A DNA stretch of 64,000 nucleotides from NCBI GenBank assembly GCA_022071955.1, contig JAJVIM010000020.1, positions 292,831-356,830 on the forward strand, written 5' to 3'. Every line of letters starts with the position of its first letter. Positions within the stretch are counted from its first letter, which is position 1. The position numbers were made by a program, and so were the translations under genes. The notes below the pieces were generated by a model. It made no database searches and was not told where the DNA came from. It saw only the letters and a program-made list of their open reading frames with translations. The DNA is from Anaerolineae bacterium. Lineage in GTDB: Bacteria; Chloroflexota; Anaerolineae; 4572-78; J111. Positions 26,552 to 44,209 of the stretch are shown piece after piece.

Positions 26552-27975
26552 GTGAAAAAAAATCTAGCCGCAAGCCAATTGTCGCCCTGGTTGGGCGGCC
26601 CAACGTGGGCAAATCTACCCTGTTTAACCGGCTGGTAGGCCAGCGCAAAGCTATCATCGAAGACCTGGCCGGTACCACCCGTGACCGCCTGTACGGCGAC
26701 GCCGACTGGGGCGGCCGTGATTTTGTGGTGGTTGATACCGGCGGTATTGAATTTGATTTAATGTCGACCACGCCCGCCGCCCGCGCCGCCGATTTGGAAG
26801 CGCAGCAACAGGCTTTGCAGGGCGGGTACACCGCCGGGGTATCGAGCCGCCTGTTTTTAAAGGAGATCCGCCAGCAGGCCGAAATCGCCATTGCCGAGGC
26901 CGAGGTGATTGTTTTTTTGGTGGATGCCGATGCTGGCCTCACCGGCCCGGATCAGGATATTGCCGACCTGCTGCGCCGCACCGATAAACCGGTGATTCTG
27001 GCGGTGAACAAAGCCGATAACCCGGTTCGCCGCGACGAGGCCGTTGAATTTTACGCGCTGGGGCTGGGTGAACCCATCCCGGTTTCGGCGTTGCACGGCA
27101 CCGGCACCGGTGATTTGCTCGACGCGATTGTTGAGTCGATGCCGCCGTTGATGGAGGAAGAAGAAGAGGACGACTCGATCAAGATTGCCATTGTGGGCCG
27201 GCCCAACGTGGGCAAATCATCGCTGCTCAACCGGTTGCTGGGCGAAGAACGGGTGATTGTGTCCGACGTGCCCGGCACCACCCGCGATGCCATCGATATG
27301 CGCATTAAATACGAGGGGCTGGAGCTCACGCTCATCGATACGGCCGGTATCCGGCGGCGGGGCAAAATTGAGCCGGGCGTGGAAAAATACAGTTTTTTGC
27401 GCGCACTCAAATCCATCAACCGCGCCGATGTTTGCCTGCTGTTGATCGATGCCGGGCAGATGGTAACCTCGCAGGATGCGCACATTGCCGGCATGATCAT
27501 CGAAGAGGGCAAAAGCGCGGTGGTGGTGGTAAACAAATGGGATTTGGTGGAAAAAGATACCCACACCATGAACGAGTACACCCGGCAGGTGCGCTCTGAT
27601 TTAAAGTTTCTGGATTTTGTGCCGGTTCTGTTTATTTCGGCCAAAACGGGGCAGCGCGCCCCAAAAGTGCTGCCCACCGCTTTGCAGGTGCAGGAAGAAC
27701 GGCTGCGGCGTATCCCCACCGGCGAACTCAACCGGCTGGTTCACGAAGCCGTGGCCGCCAATCCACCCAAAGGCGGCCAGCGCAGCCAGCTAAAATTTTA
27801 TTACATCACTCAGGCCCGCACGGATCCGCCCACCTTTGTCTTTTTTGTGAACAACAGCGACCTGGTCCACTTTACCTACCAACGCTACCTTGAAAACCGG
27901 ATTCGCGAGCAGTACGGTTTTTTGGGCACCCCCATCAAACTGATATTTCGCAGCCGGGGTGAAAAAGAGCAATAG
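26548..27975 (+). CDS. der: Ribosome-assembly GTPase Der (EngA)
   Basis: Tandem-GTPase factor for 50S subunit maturation. G domain 1 has GRPNVGKSTLFNRL, VVDTGG and NKAD; G domain 2 has GRPNVGKSSLLNRL, PGTTRD, IDTAGIRRRGK and NKWD; a KH-like C-terminal domain includes KFYYITQ and FLGTPIKLIFR. At 475 residues it is about 35 longer than usual. Most of the excess is an insert after the first DTGG (EFDLMSTTPAARAADLEAQ and following) that lengthens switch II of domain 1. Translation overlaps the YbbR-repeat gene. The MFS gene converges with no spacer. Confidence 0.97.
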   Translation: MSEKKSSRKPIVALVGRPNVGKSTLFNRLVGQRKAIIEDLAGTTRDRLYGDADWGGRDFVVVDTGGIEFDLMSTTPAARAADLEAQQQALQGGYTAGVSSRLFLKEIRQQAEIAIAEAEVIVFLVDADAGLTGPDQDIADLLRRTDKPVILAVNKADNPVRRDEAVEFYALGLGEPIPVSALHGTGTGDLLDAIVESMPPLMEEEEEDDSIKIAIVGRPNVGKSSLLNRLLGEERVIVSDVPGTTRDAIDMRIKYEGLELTLIDTAGIRRRGKIEPGVEKYSFLRALKSINRADVCLLLIDAGQMVTSQDAHIAGMIIEEGKSAVVVVNKWDLVEKDTHTMNEYTRQVRSDLKFLDFVPVLFISAKTGQRAPKVLPTALQVQEERLRRIPTGELNRLVHEAVAANPPKGGQRSQLKFYYITQARTDPPTFVFFVNNSDLVHFTYQRYLENRIREQYGFLGTPIKLIFRSRGEKEQ

Positions 27976-29223
27976 TCAATCTTCCCGCAGGAATTTCCAC
28001 ACCAGCCCCAGCGCCGCCAGCAGGCTGGCCGCGCCGGTAAGGCTTACGCCCCACAACCCCACCGATTCCCACACGGTGGTGGTTAGCGGTGAGCCAATGG
28101 CCACGCTCACGGCTGTGCCCAGCCCCACCAGGGCAAACACCGTTGCCCGTGCCTCCGGGGCCTGCTCGGAGTAGAGCGGGATCAGCGACACCACTGTAAA
28201 TTCCACGCCCAGCGACAGCAAAAACAGGCAGCCCACCGCCAGCACCAGGGCATGTTGAGTGGCTGGCAGCAGCAGAAAAATAAGCGCACAAAACAGCAGC
28301 CCCAGCATGCTGCCGCGCTGCTTGCCCATTCGGTCAATGAACAGGCCAGATACGCCGGAGCCGCTCAGTTCGGCCAGGCCGGCAATAGTGGCTACCAACC
28401 CCAAGGCCGATGCCGTCAGCCCAAAATCAAATGTTAGCCAGATACCCCAAACCGTGGACAAAATCGATACGGCCAAAAACAGCAAAAAACCAACGCCAAT
28501 GGCCGCCGCCACATTGGGCCGCAGGCTCACCCGCCAAACATCCGGCAGCGACAGGCTGGTGAGCGTTTTGTGTTCGGCGGCGGGCAGGCCAAACCAAATG
28601 GCCGCTGCCCCCAGCAGACTAAACAGGGCCAGCACCAGCAGCGGCCAGCGCCAGCCAAAAGCATCGATCAGCCAGCCAATAATGGGCAGGCTGACAATGC
28701 CACTGATGGCCCAGGCAAATTCCACTGCGGCCAGCGCCCGGCCTCGTTTTTGGTAGGCCACGCGGTCGCTGAGATAGGCTTGCTCGGCGGGGATAAAGGC
28801 GGGCAGCGCCAGCCCAAAAATAAACATCGGCACCGCCGTCCACCAGCCGGGCAGGGCCAGCACGCCGGCCACGCCCACCGCCTGCGCCAGCAGCCCCAGC
28901 GACATCAGCGTGCGCCGGCCAAATTTATCGGCCAGCATACCCAGCAGTGGGCCAAGAACGCCGGCAATGGCTCGCACAAAAAGGAGCCAGCTAAAGCCAA
29001 CCACTGTCAGCCCCAGCCCGGCGGCAAATTGGGGAATAAAGGGATAAACGGCGCGGGTGCCGGTATCAATGACCAGCCGGCCAAACATTAAAATGCCGAT
29101 GACGGACACGCCAATACCTAAAAATTCGGCCAGCCGCTGCCGGCGCGTGGGCGGATTAATGGGAGCGATGATCGGCCTCCTGGCAGCAGGCAGCGCCGGT
29201 GAGCTGGCGGCAGTGAGGCGCAA
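27976..29223 (-). CDS. MFS transporter
   Basis: Major-facilitator family permease of about 415 residues with 12 predicted helices. Motif A is present between helices 2 and 3 (GMLADKFGRRTLM). The substrate is not predictable; the family suggests drug or small-metabolite efflux. The first possible start (TTG at 29223) lies inside the 3' end of maf, giving a 68-base overlap, and no good ribosome site is visible. The true start is uncertain, but no ATG precedes helix 1. Its stop abuts the stop of der on the opposite strand. Confidence 0.85.
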   Translation of the reverse strand: MRLTAASSPALPAARRPIIAPINPPTRRQRLAEFLGIGVSVIGILMFGRLVIDTGTRAVYPFIPQFAAGLGLTVVGFSWLLFVRAIAGVLGPLLGMLADKFGRRTLMSLGLLAQAVGVAGVLALPGWWTAVPMFIFGLALPAFIPAEQAYLSDRVAYQKRGRALAAVEFAWAISGIVSLPIIGWLIDAFGWRWPLLVLALFSLLGAAAIWFGLPAAEHKTLTSLSLPDVWRVSLRPNVAAAIGVGFLLFLAVSILSTVWGIWLTFDFGLTASALGLVATIAGLAELSGSGVSGLFIDRMGKQRGSMLGLLFCALIFLLLPATQHALVLAVGCLFLLSLGVEFTVVSLIPLYSEQAPEARATVFALVGLGTAVSVAIGSPLTTTVWESVGLWGVSLTGAASLLAALGLVWKFLRED

Positions 29224-29881
29224 CCGGCGGCAGCGCCAGCCCGAGCTGCGGTAAAGCCGCGGCCAGCTCGCCGAGCGGGAAGCCCATCACGCTGGCAAAA
29301 CAGCCATCCAACCGGGCCACCGGCGCAAATTGCTCATCCTGAATGCCATACGCCCCGGCTTTATCCAGCGGCGAACCGCCAGCTACGTAAGTTTCAATTT
29401 CGGCGTCGGTGTAGGCTCGCATCCAAACGGTGCTCTGCTGCAGCCGGGTAACGGTTTGCCCGCTGGCGGCGTGGATAACAGTGAGGCCACTGACAACCCG
29501 GTGCGGGCGCTCGCGGAGCCGGCGGAGCATGGCCGTTGCTTCGGTGGGCGAGGCGGGTTTGCCCAAAATGGTCTCGCCCAGCACCACCGAGGTATCGGCG
29601 GCAATGATGACCGGGTTGGGGTAGCGGCTCGCTTTCGGGAACACATCGGCCAGCCGGTGGGCTACCGCCTGCGCTTTGGCCAAACTGAGGCGCTGCACCA
29701 TGCGGTCGGGCTGCTCGTTGGGCAGCGGCGTTTCGTCAACTTCCGGGATGGACTCCACTTTGCCCGGCGCCAGCACGGTGAACGGAATGGTCAGGGCGCT
29801 CAAAAATTGCCGGCGGCGCGGTGAGGCCGAGGCAAGTACAAAATAATCGGGGCGTGGCAGCCCCGAGTGCAGATTGGTCAT
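29156..29881 (-). CDS. maf: Maf-family nucleoside triphosphate pyrophosphatase
   Basis: House-cleaning pyrophosphatase that hydrolyses modified or non-canonical nucleotides such as dTTP/UTP derivatives. LASASPRRRQFL at the N-terminus, IIAADTSVVL with the catalytic Asp, DKAGAYGIQ and SVMGFPL are all intact. The ATG at 29881 is preferred over an in-frame TTG two codons upstream. With 241 residues it is about 40 longer than most Maf proteins because of a Cys/His-containing tail (PHCRQLTGAACCQEADH) that overlaps the MFS gene. It follows the receiver-kinase gene by two bases. Confidence 0.93.
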   Translation of the reverse strand: MTNLHSGLPRPDYFVLASASPRRRQFLSALTIPFTVLAPGKVESIPEVDETPLPNEQPDRMVQRLSLAKAQAVAHRLADVFPKASRYPNPVIIAADTSVVLGETILGKPASPTEATAMLRRLRERPHRVVSGLTVIHAASGQTVTRLQQSTVWMRAYTDAEIETYVAGGSPLDKAGAYGIQDEQFAPVARLDGCFASVMGFPLGELAAALPQLGLALPPVAPHCRQLTGAACCQEADHRSH

Positions 29882-29883
29882 AG

Positions 29884-31179
29884 TCAATCCAGGGGTAACA
29901 GCACGTAAAATTTGCTGCCGGGCGAGTCTTTGGCGTGACGGCCCTGGCTTTCTACCCAGATGCGGCCGCCGTGGGCTTCGACAATGCCTTTGGCAATGGG
30001 CAGCCCCAGCCCCAGCCCGCCGCCTTTAAAGGCAATTTTACTGCTGCTGTGGTAGGCCGTATCCTCAATAATGTAAAAACGCTCAAAAATATCCTGCTGA
30101 TCCGAGCGGTCAATGCCGATGCCGCTATCCTGCACCATAATGACCACACTGCGCTGCCCGGATTCCCAGGTTGATGGCCGGAACTCGGGGATGGCCGGGC
30201 CGGATTCCGGCTGCGGCGCGACCCAGCCGGTAATCAAAATAGAACCGGCGTCGGGGGTGAATTTTATGGCATTACTGAGAATATTCCAAAAAACCTGCCG
30301 CAAGCGGCGTTCATCGCCTTTGATTGGGGGGAGGGCATCCAACCCGGTTACCGAAATTTGCAACGTTCGGTCGTTTTTGTTGGGGTCAAGCTCGTTGAGG
30401 GCAGCCTGGACGACGTGCGACAGGTAAACCGGTTTCTGCTCCAGCCGCATTTCATCGGCATCGATCAGCGAAATATTGAGAATATCGTTGACTACATCGC
30501 TCAGGCGGTGAACCGAGTAATAAATGCGGGTAGACAGGTCGGCCACGCTGCCGTGCTCAATCAAGTTGCCATCGGAAGGCGCGGTTTTTTTTTGCAGCAG
30601 GCGGGCGTAGCCATAAACCAGGGTAATCGGTGTGCGGAGTTCGTGGGCGGCCACGGTGATAAAATCGGATTTGAGCTTGTCTATTTTTTGCAGCCGCTGG
30701 TTGGCCTCTTCCAGTTCCAGGATTTTGCTTTCAAGCCGTTCCACCAGTTTTTGGCTGTATTTGCCCAGGTAGTGCTCCCGCTCATCGGTGGAGATGGTTT
30801 CGCGGCGGCCTTCCAGATAAGCAATTACCTGGTGCGGAAACTGGTCAATGTCGATGGGTTTGGGGATGTAGCCATCGCAGCCGGCGGCCAGGGCCATTTC
30901 ACGCGCGCCCTTGGTGGTGTGAGCCGTTACGGCAACAATGGGCGTTTGGGCCAGGCCGGCCAGGGTGCGCATGCGGGTGGTGGTTTCGTAGCCGTCCAGC
31001 CCCGGCATGCTGATGTCCATTAAAACCAGATCGGGCCGGTGTTTTTGAGCAAGCTGCAAGCCCTCGATGCCGTTGTTGGCCTCAAGAACGATGAAGTTGT
31101 AGCTGGAAAGCAGCCGGTTGACCAGGGTGCGATTGGTGGGGTCATCGTCAATATAGAGAATGTGAGGTTGTGCTGCCAA
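29884..31179 (-). CDS. REC-HisKA-HATPase kinase, 431 aa
   Basis: Short cytoplasmic kinase with an N-terminal receiver (ILYIDDDPTN, LVLMDISMPGLDG, IPKP Lys) linked by a coiled coil (about 130-180) to HisKA (VAAHELRTPITLVYG) and an ATPase with ILSNAIKFTPD, DSGIGIDRSD and GGGLGLGLPIAKGIVEAH. There is no separate sensor domain, so input probably comes by phosphotransfer to its receiver. This layout suits one step of a relay. The start is TTG at 31179 with a GGAG site 8 bases upstream. It lies between the threonine synthase-receiver gene (31 bases) and maf (2 bases). Confidence 0.9.
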   Translation of the reverse strand: MAAQPHILYIDDDPTNRTLVNRLLSSYNFIVLEANNGIEGLQLAQKHRPDLVLMDISMPGLDGYETTTRMRTLAGLAQTPIVAVTAHTTKGAREMALAAGCDGYIPKPIDIDQFPHQVIAYLEGRRETISTDEREHYLGKYSQKLVERLESKILELEEANQRLQKIDKLKSDFITVAAHELRTPITLVYGYARLLQKKTAPSDGNLIEHGSVADLSTRIYYSVHRLSDVVNDILNISLIDADEMRLEQKPVYLSHVVQAALNELDPNKNDRTLQISVTGLDALPPIKGDERRLRQVFWNILSNAIKFTPDAGSILITGWVAPQPESGPAIPEFRPSTWESGQRSVVIMVQDSGIGIDRSDQQDIFERFYIIEDTAYHSSSKIAFKGGGLGLGLPIAKGIVEAHGGRIWVESQGRHAKDSPGSKFYVLLPLD

Positions 31180-31210
31180 AATACTCGCTCCGCAGAACCG
31201 TGGTTTGGAA

Positions 31211-32890
31211 TTATTTTAATACATCGCTGATGCTTTCAAACAGCCCTTCTTCCATAAATTCCCCTTTTTGCAGCAGCGACTCTACCCGCCCGGACAGGCG
31301 GCGATAATCGTCGCTGGTCAGGTCTTTGGCGGTAATCACAATCACGGGGATGTTTCTGAGCTGCTCATCTGCCTTTATAGTATCCAGTACGGCAAAACCG
31401 TCAACATCCGGCATCATCAAATCGAGCAAAACCAGATCGGGCTGCTGGGTACGAATTAAATTGATGCCGCTGGCGCCGTCATCGGCTTCAAAAATTTTGT
31501 ATTTGCGCTTGTACTGCAAAATTCTGCGGAGCAGCAGCCGGGCGTCGGGTTCGTCTTCAACAATGGCGATGCTTTGCACGCGCTCGTCGAGCCGCTCCAG
31601 CGCCGCCAGCAGCCGTTCCTGCCGCAAATGGCCGTTGTCGGTGACGCTTTCAACTTCGTGGCGGGCCAGATTTTGCACCCGGGTGTGGCTTTTAACGCTT
31701 TCGCGCTCAAGAATTTGCTTTTCGATGGGGAAGGCGTGGCCGGAGGCGTTAACCACCACCGTTTCGTCGGCGTTGATGAGTCCTTCCTGCATCATTTTGA
31801 TCAGGCCGGCGCAGGCCACCGCCGCGGCCGGTTCCATCGACAGCCCTTCGAGCTGGGCCATCACCCGCAGCGCCCGAAAGGTGGCTTCGTCTTCAACTTT
31901 AACAAACGCGCCGCCGTGCTTTAACACCAGATTGCGCAGGTAGGGGTAGGCCGGGCCGGGATTGCCGGTGGACAGCACGTTGATCACGCTCGATGGCTGC
32001 TCGACAATTTCGGCGGTTTCCAGCCCTTTTTCAAAACTGTTGACCATTGGCGCGCAGCCGGCGGCCTGAATGATGGCCAGTTTGGGGATTTTATCGACCA
32101 GCCCCATCTGGTACAGCTCGTGGAAGCCGCGCCACACGCCAATTGGCCCCATCCCGCCGCTGACGGCCTGAATGTACCAATCGGGGGCGGCCCACGGCCG
32201 GCCTACTTTTTTGCCCAATTGTTCGGCGGTTTCAAAAGCCAGCGTTTTCATGGCCTCGCGGGCGGCAATGGAGCGAATGCCTTTGTCCAGAAACAGGTTA
32301 CGATGCTTGGCAAAGCGGGCGGCCACCTGTTTGGTGTTGTCGTAGGTGCTGGACACTTTGATCACTTCGGTGCCGTACAGCGTCACTTCGCGCATTTTTT
32401 CGTGGGGGACGTTGCTGTCCAAAAAAGCCCACAACTTGATGCCGGCGCGGGCGCAGTAGGCCGAGTAAGAAATGGCCACGTTGCCGGTGGAAGCGACCAC
32501 CAGTTCGGTGACGTTGGATTCTTTGATCACCGAAATAGCCAGCGACGCCTGCCGGTCTTTGAACGAGGCGGTGGGGCCTTGCCGCTCGTCTTTGATAAAA
32601 ATGTGGCGGTGGCCGAGCATCGCTCCCAGGTTGTCGGTGTGGATCAGCGGCGTCCAGCCTTCGCCCAGGGTAACAATGTGGCGCGGGTCAAGCAGGGGCA
32701 GCAGCTCCCAGTAACGCCACATGGTGTTATCCCGGCTCGATAGCTCATTTTGCCAGATTTGGGCGGTTTCCGGCAGGTTGTAAATCGGGTCCAGCCATTC
32801 GCCGCCGCAGGCCGGGCAGGCGCCAATCTGGGCGATGTACGGTTCTGAGTGGCCGCAGTTAAGGCACTGGTAAGAAAAATCTTTGGTCAC
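31211..32890 (-). CDS. thrC: Threonine synthase fused to a C-terminal receiver domain
   Basis: 559 residues in one uninterrupted frame. Residues 1-430 are a PLP fold-type II threonine synthase: zinc-ribbon cysteines 9, 12, 25 and 28, LGEGWTPLI, PLP Lys111 in GPTASFKDRQ, phosphate loop ASTGNVAIS and VSGGMGPIG. It would convert O-phosphohomoserine to threonine; a related PLP lyase activity is possible. Residues 437-559 are a receiver with Glu445/Asp446, Asp490 in LVLLDLMMPDVDG, Thr520 and Lys542. This receiver most resembles the last receiver of the 2311-residue kinase encoded next door, sharing the VExLLxKGxF ending. The GTG start follows GGTGGAG by 8 bases. Such a fusion is not one I know. 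Confidence 0.88.
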   Translation of the reverse strand: MTKDFSYQCLNCGHSEPYIAQIGACPACGGEWLDPIYNLPETAQIWQNELSSRDNTMWRYWELLPLLDPRHIVTLGEGWTPLIHTDNLGAMLGHRHIFIKDERQGPTASFKDRQASLAISVIKESNVTELVVASTGNVAISYSAYCARAGIKLWAFLDSNVPHEKMREVTLYGTEVIKVSSTYDNTKQVAARFAKHRNLFLDKGIRSIAAREAMKTLAFETAEQLGKKVGRPWAAPDWYIQAVSGGMGPIGVWRGFHELYQMGLVDKIPKLAIIQAAGCAPMVNSFEKGLETAEIVEQPSSVINVLSTGNPGPAYPYLRNLVLKHGGAFVKVEDEATFRALRVMAQLEGLSMEPAAAVACAGLIKMMQEGLINADETVVVNASGHAFPIEKQILERESVKSHTRVQNLARHEVESVTDNGHLRQERLLAALERLDERVQSIAIVEDEPDARLLLRRILQYKRKYKIFEADDGASGINLIRTQQPDLVLLDLMMPDVDGFAVLDTIKADEQLRNIPVIVITAKDLTSDDYRRLSGRVESLLQKGEFMEEGLFESISDVLK

Positions 32891-32970
32891 AAATTTTCTC
32901 CACCGTTAGTTGTATAACGGGTACTCTACAGGTGTGGCGGCGATTTGTAAATAGCCTTTGTGTCACGGTA

Positions 32971-39898
<6,928 letters not shown>

Positions 39899-39906
<8 letters not shown>

Positions 39907-42900
39907 TGGCCGGTCCTCCCGTGCGTGAGTCCCCGTTGGATTTTGGCGGGGCAGCCAGGTGAATGTAGGCGCGTTTGTTGGCAATGGCGTTGCCCACTTC
40001 TTTAACGGTGGTCTGCAAAATGGTGTCGAGGTTGGTTGACGCCCGCACCCGGGTGGTAATTTCTTTGATGAGTGCCTCGCGGCGGGCGGCCTGCTGGCTG
40101 GCCCGGTAGCGTTTGGCGTTGTCCAGCGCCAGCACCGTTTGGCTGATGAGCGCCTTCAAAAAGCGAACGTGCGTGTCGGTGATGGTGGCGGTGAGCGAGC
40201 GGTTAAAGCCGGCTTCTACCAACCCCACGTTTTCGTGGCGCAGCACTACCGGCGTAAACAGGCGCACCCAGTTGGCGTGGCCCTCAACATCGTACAATTC
40301 CTGGTTGAAGCGAGGGTCCCAGCCGGAAATAATTTCAGTTTTGCCGCTGCGGACAATATCGGCCATGATGTCGCCGCTGTCCAGCGACTGCACAGAACGG
40401 GCCAACTGGTTTTCCGACAGCCCCGCCCCGCCCCAGGCTTTAACCTGCCGGCTGGCCGGCTCTACCATCGACAGCATCACGTACTCAAAGCCAATTTCAG
40501 AAATACAGGCTTTAAAGAAGATATCCAAAATATCGTCAACTTCCAGCGTTCCGGCCAGCCGCTGGCTTACCTGCTGCAGGGCGGCGGTTTCGTGCAGCCG
40601 TTCTTCGGCCTCTTTTTGAGCGCGGGCCACGTGTTCAAAAAGGCGGGCGTTGGTCAGCGCGTTGGCCAACTGGTCGGCCATCGTTTGCAGCATGGTGATG
40701 TCTTCGTTGGAAAAGGCGTTGCGCTCGGTGCTTTGCACGGTGATCGCGCCCAGCACTTCGTCGCGGCTGATCAGCGGCAGGGCCATTTCCGAGTGGGTAT
40801 CGGGCAGAATGGGGTTGACAAAACGCACCGCCTCCTCGCCCACATCAAGCGCGATGCGCGCTTTGCGGTTGGCCACACTCCAGCCAATCATCGACTCGCC
40901 GCCAATTTTTAGCCGGTGCTTGCGGGCCAACTGGATTCGGCCGGCTTTGCCGGTGCCGGCGCGCAGCACCGCCCATTCTTTGGCCTCGTCTACCAAAAAC
41001 AACCCCACGTAGTAAAAGCCAAAACTGTTGCGGATAAGGTTAACCGAGGTATTGATCAACTCATCAGCATCCAAAATAGAGCTGGCCGCCTGGCTCACTT
41101 CGGCGGCGGTTTGCAGCCGCTGGGTGCGGTAGTTGATGGCTCGCAGCAGTTCGCGGTTTTCCAGCCAGATGGTGAGCTGGTCGGCTACCACCTGCCCAAT
41201 TTCAATATCACTTTGGGCAAAAGTGTAGCCGCTGCCTTCTGCGCCCACGGCCAGCGCGCCAATCACGACGCCCTGCATAATCATTGGGATGAACACCAGC
41301 GACTGCACCGCTTCGTCCTGCTGCCAAAAGCGGGGGCTGGTTTTGGTGAGCGGATGCCGGCGTACATCCTCGATGACCAGCGGCGCTTTGTGCTCAATCA
41401 AATGGCGGCCCACCGTATCCTGCAGGGCAGAATATGACAGGTTGCTGGGCACGGGCCGGCCTTTTACCACCAGCGCCCGCACCTTGCTGAAATCTTTGGC
41501 GTGCTCAAAACGCAGCACGCTGCCGTAGGCCGGCTGAATGTTGAGCAGGCGCAAATATTCTACCAGTACGGTTTCGTACAGTACCTGTTCTCTGGCGGCG
41601 CTGGCAATGGCGTTGCCAATCCGGTACAGCGATTCGGTCCTTTCCAGCGCCATCAGCAGCCCCTCTTCGGCGCGCTGCCGGTCGGCAATTTCCTGCTGGG
41701 CTTGCTGGAACAGCACGGCGTTTTCGATGGCGTTGGCCAACTGATCGGCCATCGTCTGTAAAAAGATGATGTCCTCGCGGCTGAAGGCGGCCTGCTCGCG
41801 GCTTTGCAGGGTGATTGCGCCGATGGTTTTGGCGTGGTAGAGCAGCGGCAGGGCCATCTCCGAGCGGGTTTGGGGCAGGTGCGGCTGGTTGAAAACTACG
41901 GCTTCCTGGCCAACATCGAGAGCCAGATTGGGCTGGCGGCGCAAAATGCAGCGGCCAACGGGCGATGAGTCATCGATTTTGAGGCGGTATTTGGCGGCCA
42001 GTAGTTCCGGCCCGGCCGGAGGGGTGCCGGCCATCAGGCTGGCCCACTCGCCGCTGCCGTCTACCAGAAATACGCCGGCAAAGTACAGGTCAAATCGATC
42101 CAGCATCAGCGCCGCCGCCGATTTGAGCAGACTGGGCAAATCTACCAGCGAGCTGGCCGCGCGCACAACTTCGGCGGCGGTTTCCATTTGGATGGCCCGG
42201 TAGGCCGCTTCCTGAATAAGCTGGCGGTTGCTCAGGGCCATACCGGCCTGATCGATCATGGCCAGCCAGTAGCGGCGGGTTACTTCCGGGAAGCTGGCCG
42301 GCGTGGTAAAGTGAACCAGCACCACCCCGATTTTTTGGCCGATGAAACTGAGCGGCAAAATGGCGCTCGAATGCGCGCCGGCGGGCGCAAAACAGCCCCG
42401 CTGTTCGGCGGACAGGCGCGGGTCGGCGGCGATGTCTTCCACAAACATGGCGTTGGTGGCGCTGAGAATATCGCGCAGCGGCGACTCCGGCAGGTAAATT
42501 TGGGCGGGGGCGGGGCCGGCGGCGCTGCCGGGTTTGGTCCAGCTATCGCGCAGTTCCAGCCAGATCGGTTCGTCGTGCACGCTGCGAATACGGTAGGCGG
42601 CAATCTGGCAGGGATCGTACCGCCGAATCTGGTCGAGCAGCGCGGTGAAGATTTGCCGCTCGCTGAGCGAGGTGGCAATTTGCTGGGTGCCGGTGTACAG
42701 CGCCGACATTTCGGCCACAAACTGTTCCCGTTCGGCTTCGTGAGCGCGGCGCTCGGTGACATCGTGGCTCAGGCCGAGCAGGTATTCTGTTTCGCCGCCT
42801 TCGCCGGGAATGGGGATGAGCCGGGTGTAGGCGACGTGTTCGGCGTTGTCGGCCCACAGCGTTTTGTCTTCGTGCTCAAAAATTTTGTTGGATTCAAACA

Positions 42901-44197
42901 CCACGTCGTCGCGGTGATAAAATTCGGCGGCCAGTTCCGGGGCAAAAAAGTCGCTGTCGGTTTTGCCCAGCAGCTCGGTTTTGGCGTAGCCCAGCACCCG
43001 GGCGTTGGCCTGATTCATGGCAATCCAGGTGTGATGACGGTCTTTAATAAAAATGGGGTCGGGGATGTGGTCAATTACGGTTTGCAGAAAACGGCGGCTG
43101 TGTTCGGCTTCGGTGTACAGCCGCGCTTTTTCAATGGCCGCGCCGGTTTGCGAAGCCAGCAGCGACAGGGTGTACAGATCGTTTTCGTTAAAAGCTTGCG
43201 GGTTAGAAAAGTGCAGCACCTCAATAGCGCCCACAATTTTGTCCTGGCTGTGAATGGGCACGTTGAGCACTGCCCGCACATTTGGGCCGGGATTGAATTT
43301 TTGGGCCAGCGGGTGTTCCGGCCAGTTGGCGGCCAGCACGGCCTCGTGGGTTAGCACCACGTGGCCGCTCAGGCTGGCATTGGCCGGCTCGATGGTGTTA
43401 ACGTGCAGCCCGGCGGGCGGGCGGTAGGCCGCTTTAATTTGCAGCGTCTGGCCTGGGGCATCAAAAAAGCGCAGCAGGCACGCATCGGCGACCACCAGTT
43501 TGGCGCTGAGGTCAACAATATCGGCCAGTAATTTATCAAGGTGATGGGCGTTGCTGATTTGCAGGTTGATGCTGTGCAGCGTGATCAACTGCTCAAGCTG
43601 CTGGTCGGCGCTGGCGTAGAGAATGGCGTTTTGCAGGGTGTTGGCCAGTTGGACGGCCACGCTATTTTGAAAAAGCCGCACAAATTGGGGGGTGAGCTGC
43701 GGGGCCGATGGCTTTACCAAAATAGCGCCCACAATTCGGCCCCGGTTGAGCAGTGGAAAGGCGGCTTCGGTGATGTCTGCATCTGCGCCGGCCGGCTGCG
43801 GTTCCTGCTGGAGAATGGCCCGGCCAACCAGCGACTCGCCATCGATTTTGATTTTTTGGCCGGCGGGGGAATCGTTGCCGGCGGCGGCGCGACATTCGGC
43901 CCACTGTTCGGTGCGGGTGTTTAAAAAAATGAGTACCTGCGCAAAGCCAAAGTGGTTTTGGATAATATTGGCCGAAATATCCAGCAGTTCATCCACGTTG
44001 GTGACTGAACCGGCGGCGTCTGAAATGGCTGCGGCTGTTTCCAGCAGCAGTTCCTGTTGGCCGGCCAGCTCGGATAGTTGGCCCAACCCGGCCAGCGCCG
44101 GCGCGAACGATTGCTGGCTGTCGGCCGGGAGGCCGGCGATGCTTTGGGCCAATTGGTCAACCCGGGCTTGAAGTAGTTCTGAGACTTTGCTGCTCAT
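39899..44197 (-). CDS. Kinase-less GAFx7-PAS protein, 1432 aa
   Basis: Seven GAF-like modules with one PAS domain (residues about 380-490, IDHIPDPIFIKDRHHTWIAM) after the second GAF. There is no HisKA, ATPase, receiver, GGDEF or DNA-binding domain. The protein stops shortly into an eighth GAF (REALIKEITTRVRASTNLDT, then AYIHL), leaving a helix-plus-strand tail shared with the 1607-residue neighbour. Module 6 is about 80% identical by eye to a module of that neighbour. The likely role is an input subunit for the coupled giant kinase (8-base overlap). GAGGG lies 8 bases before the ATG. No signal peptide was seen. Confidence 0.88.
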
Positions 44198-44209
44198 AAG
44201 CTGTTCCCT

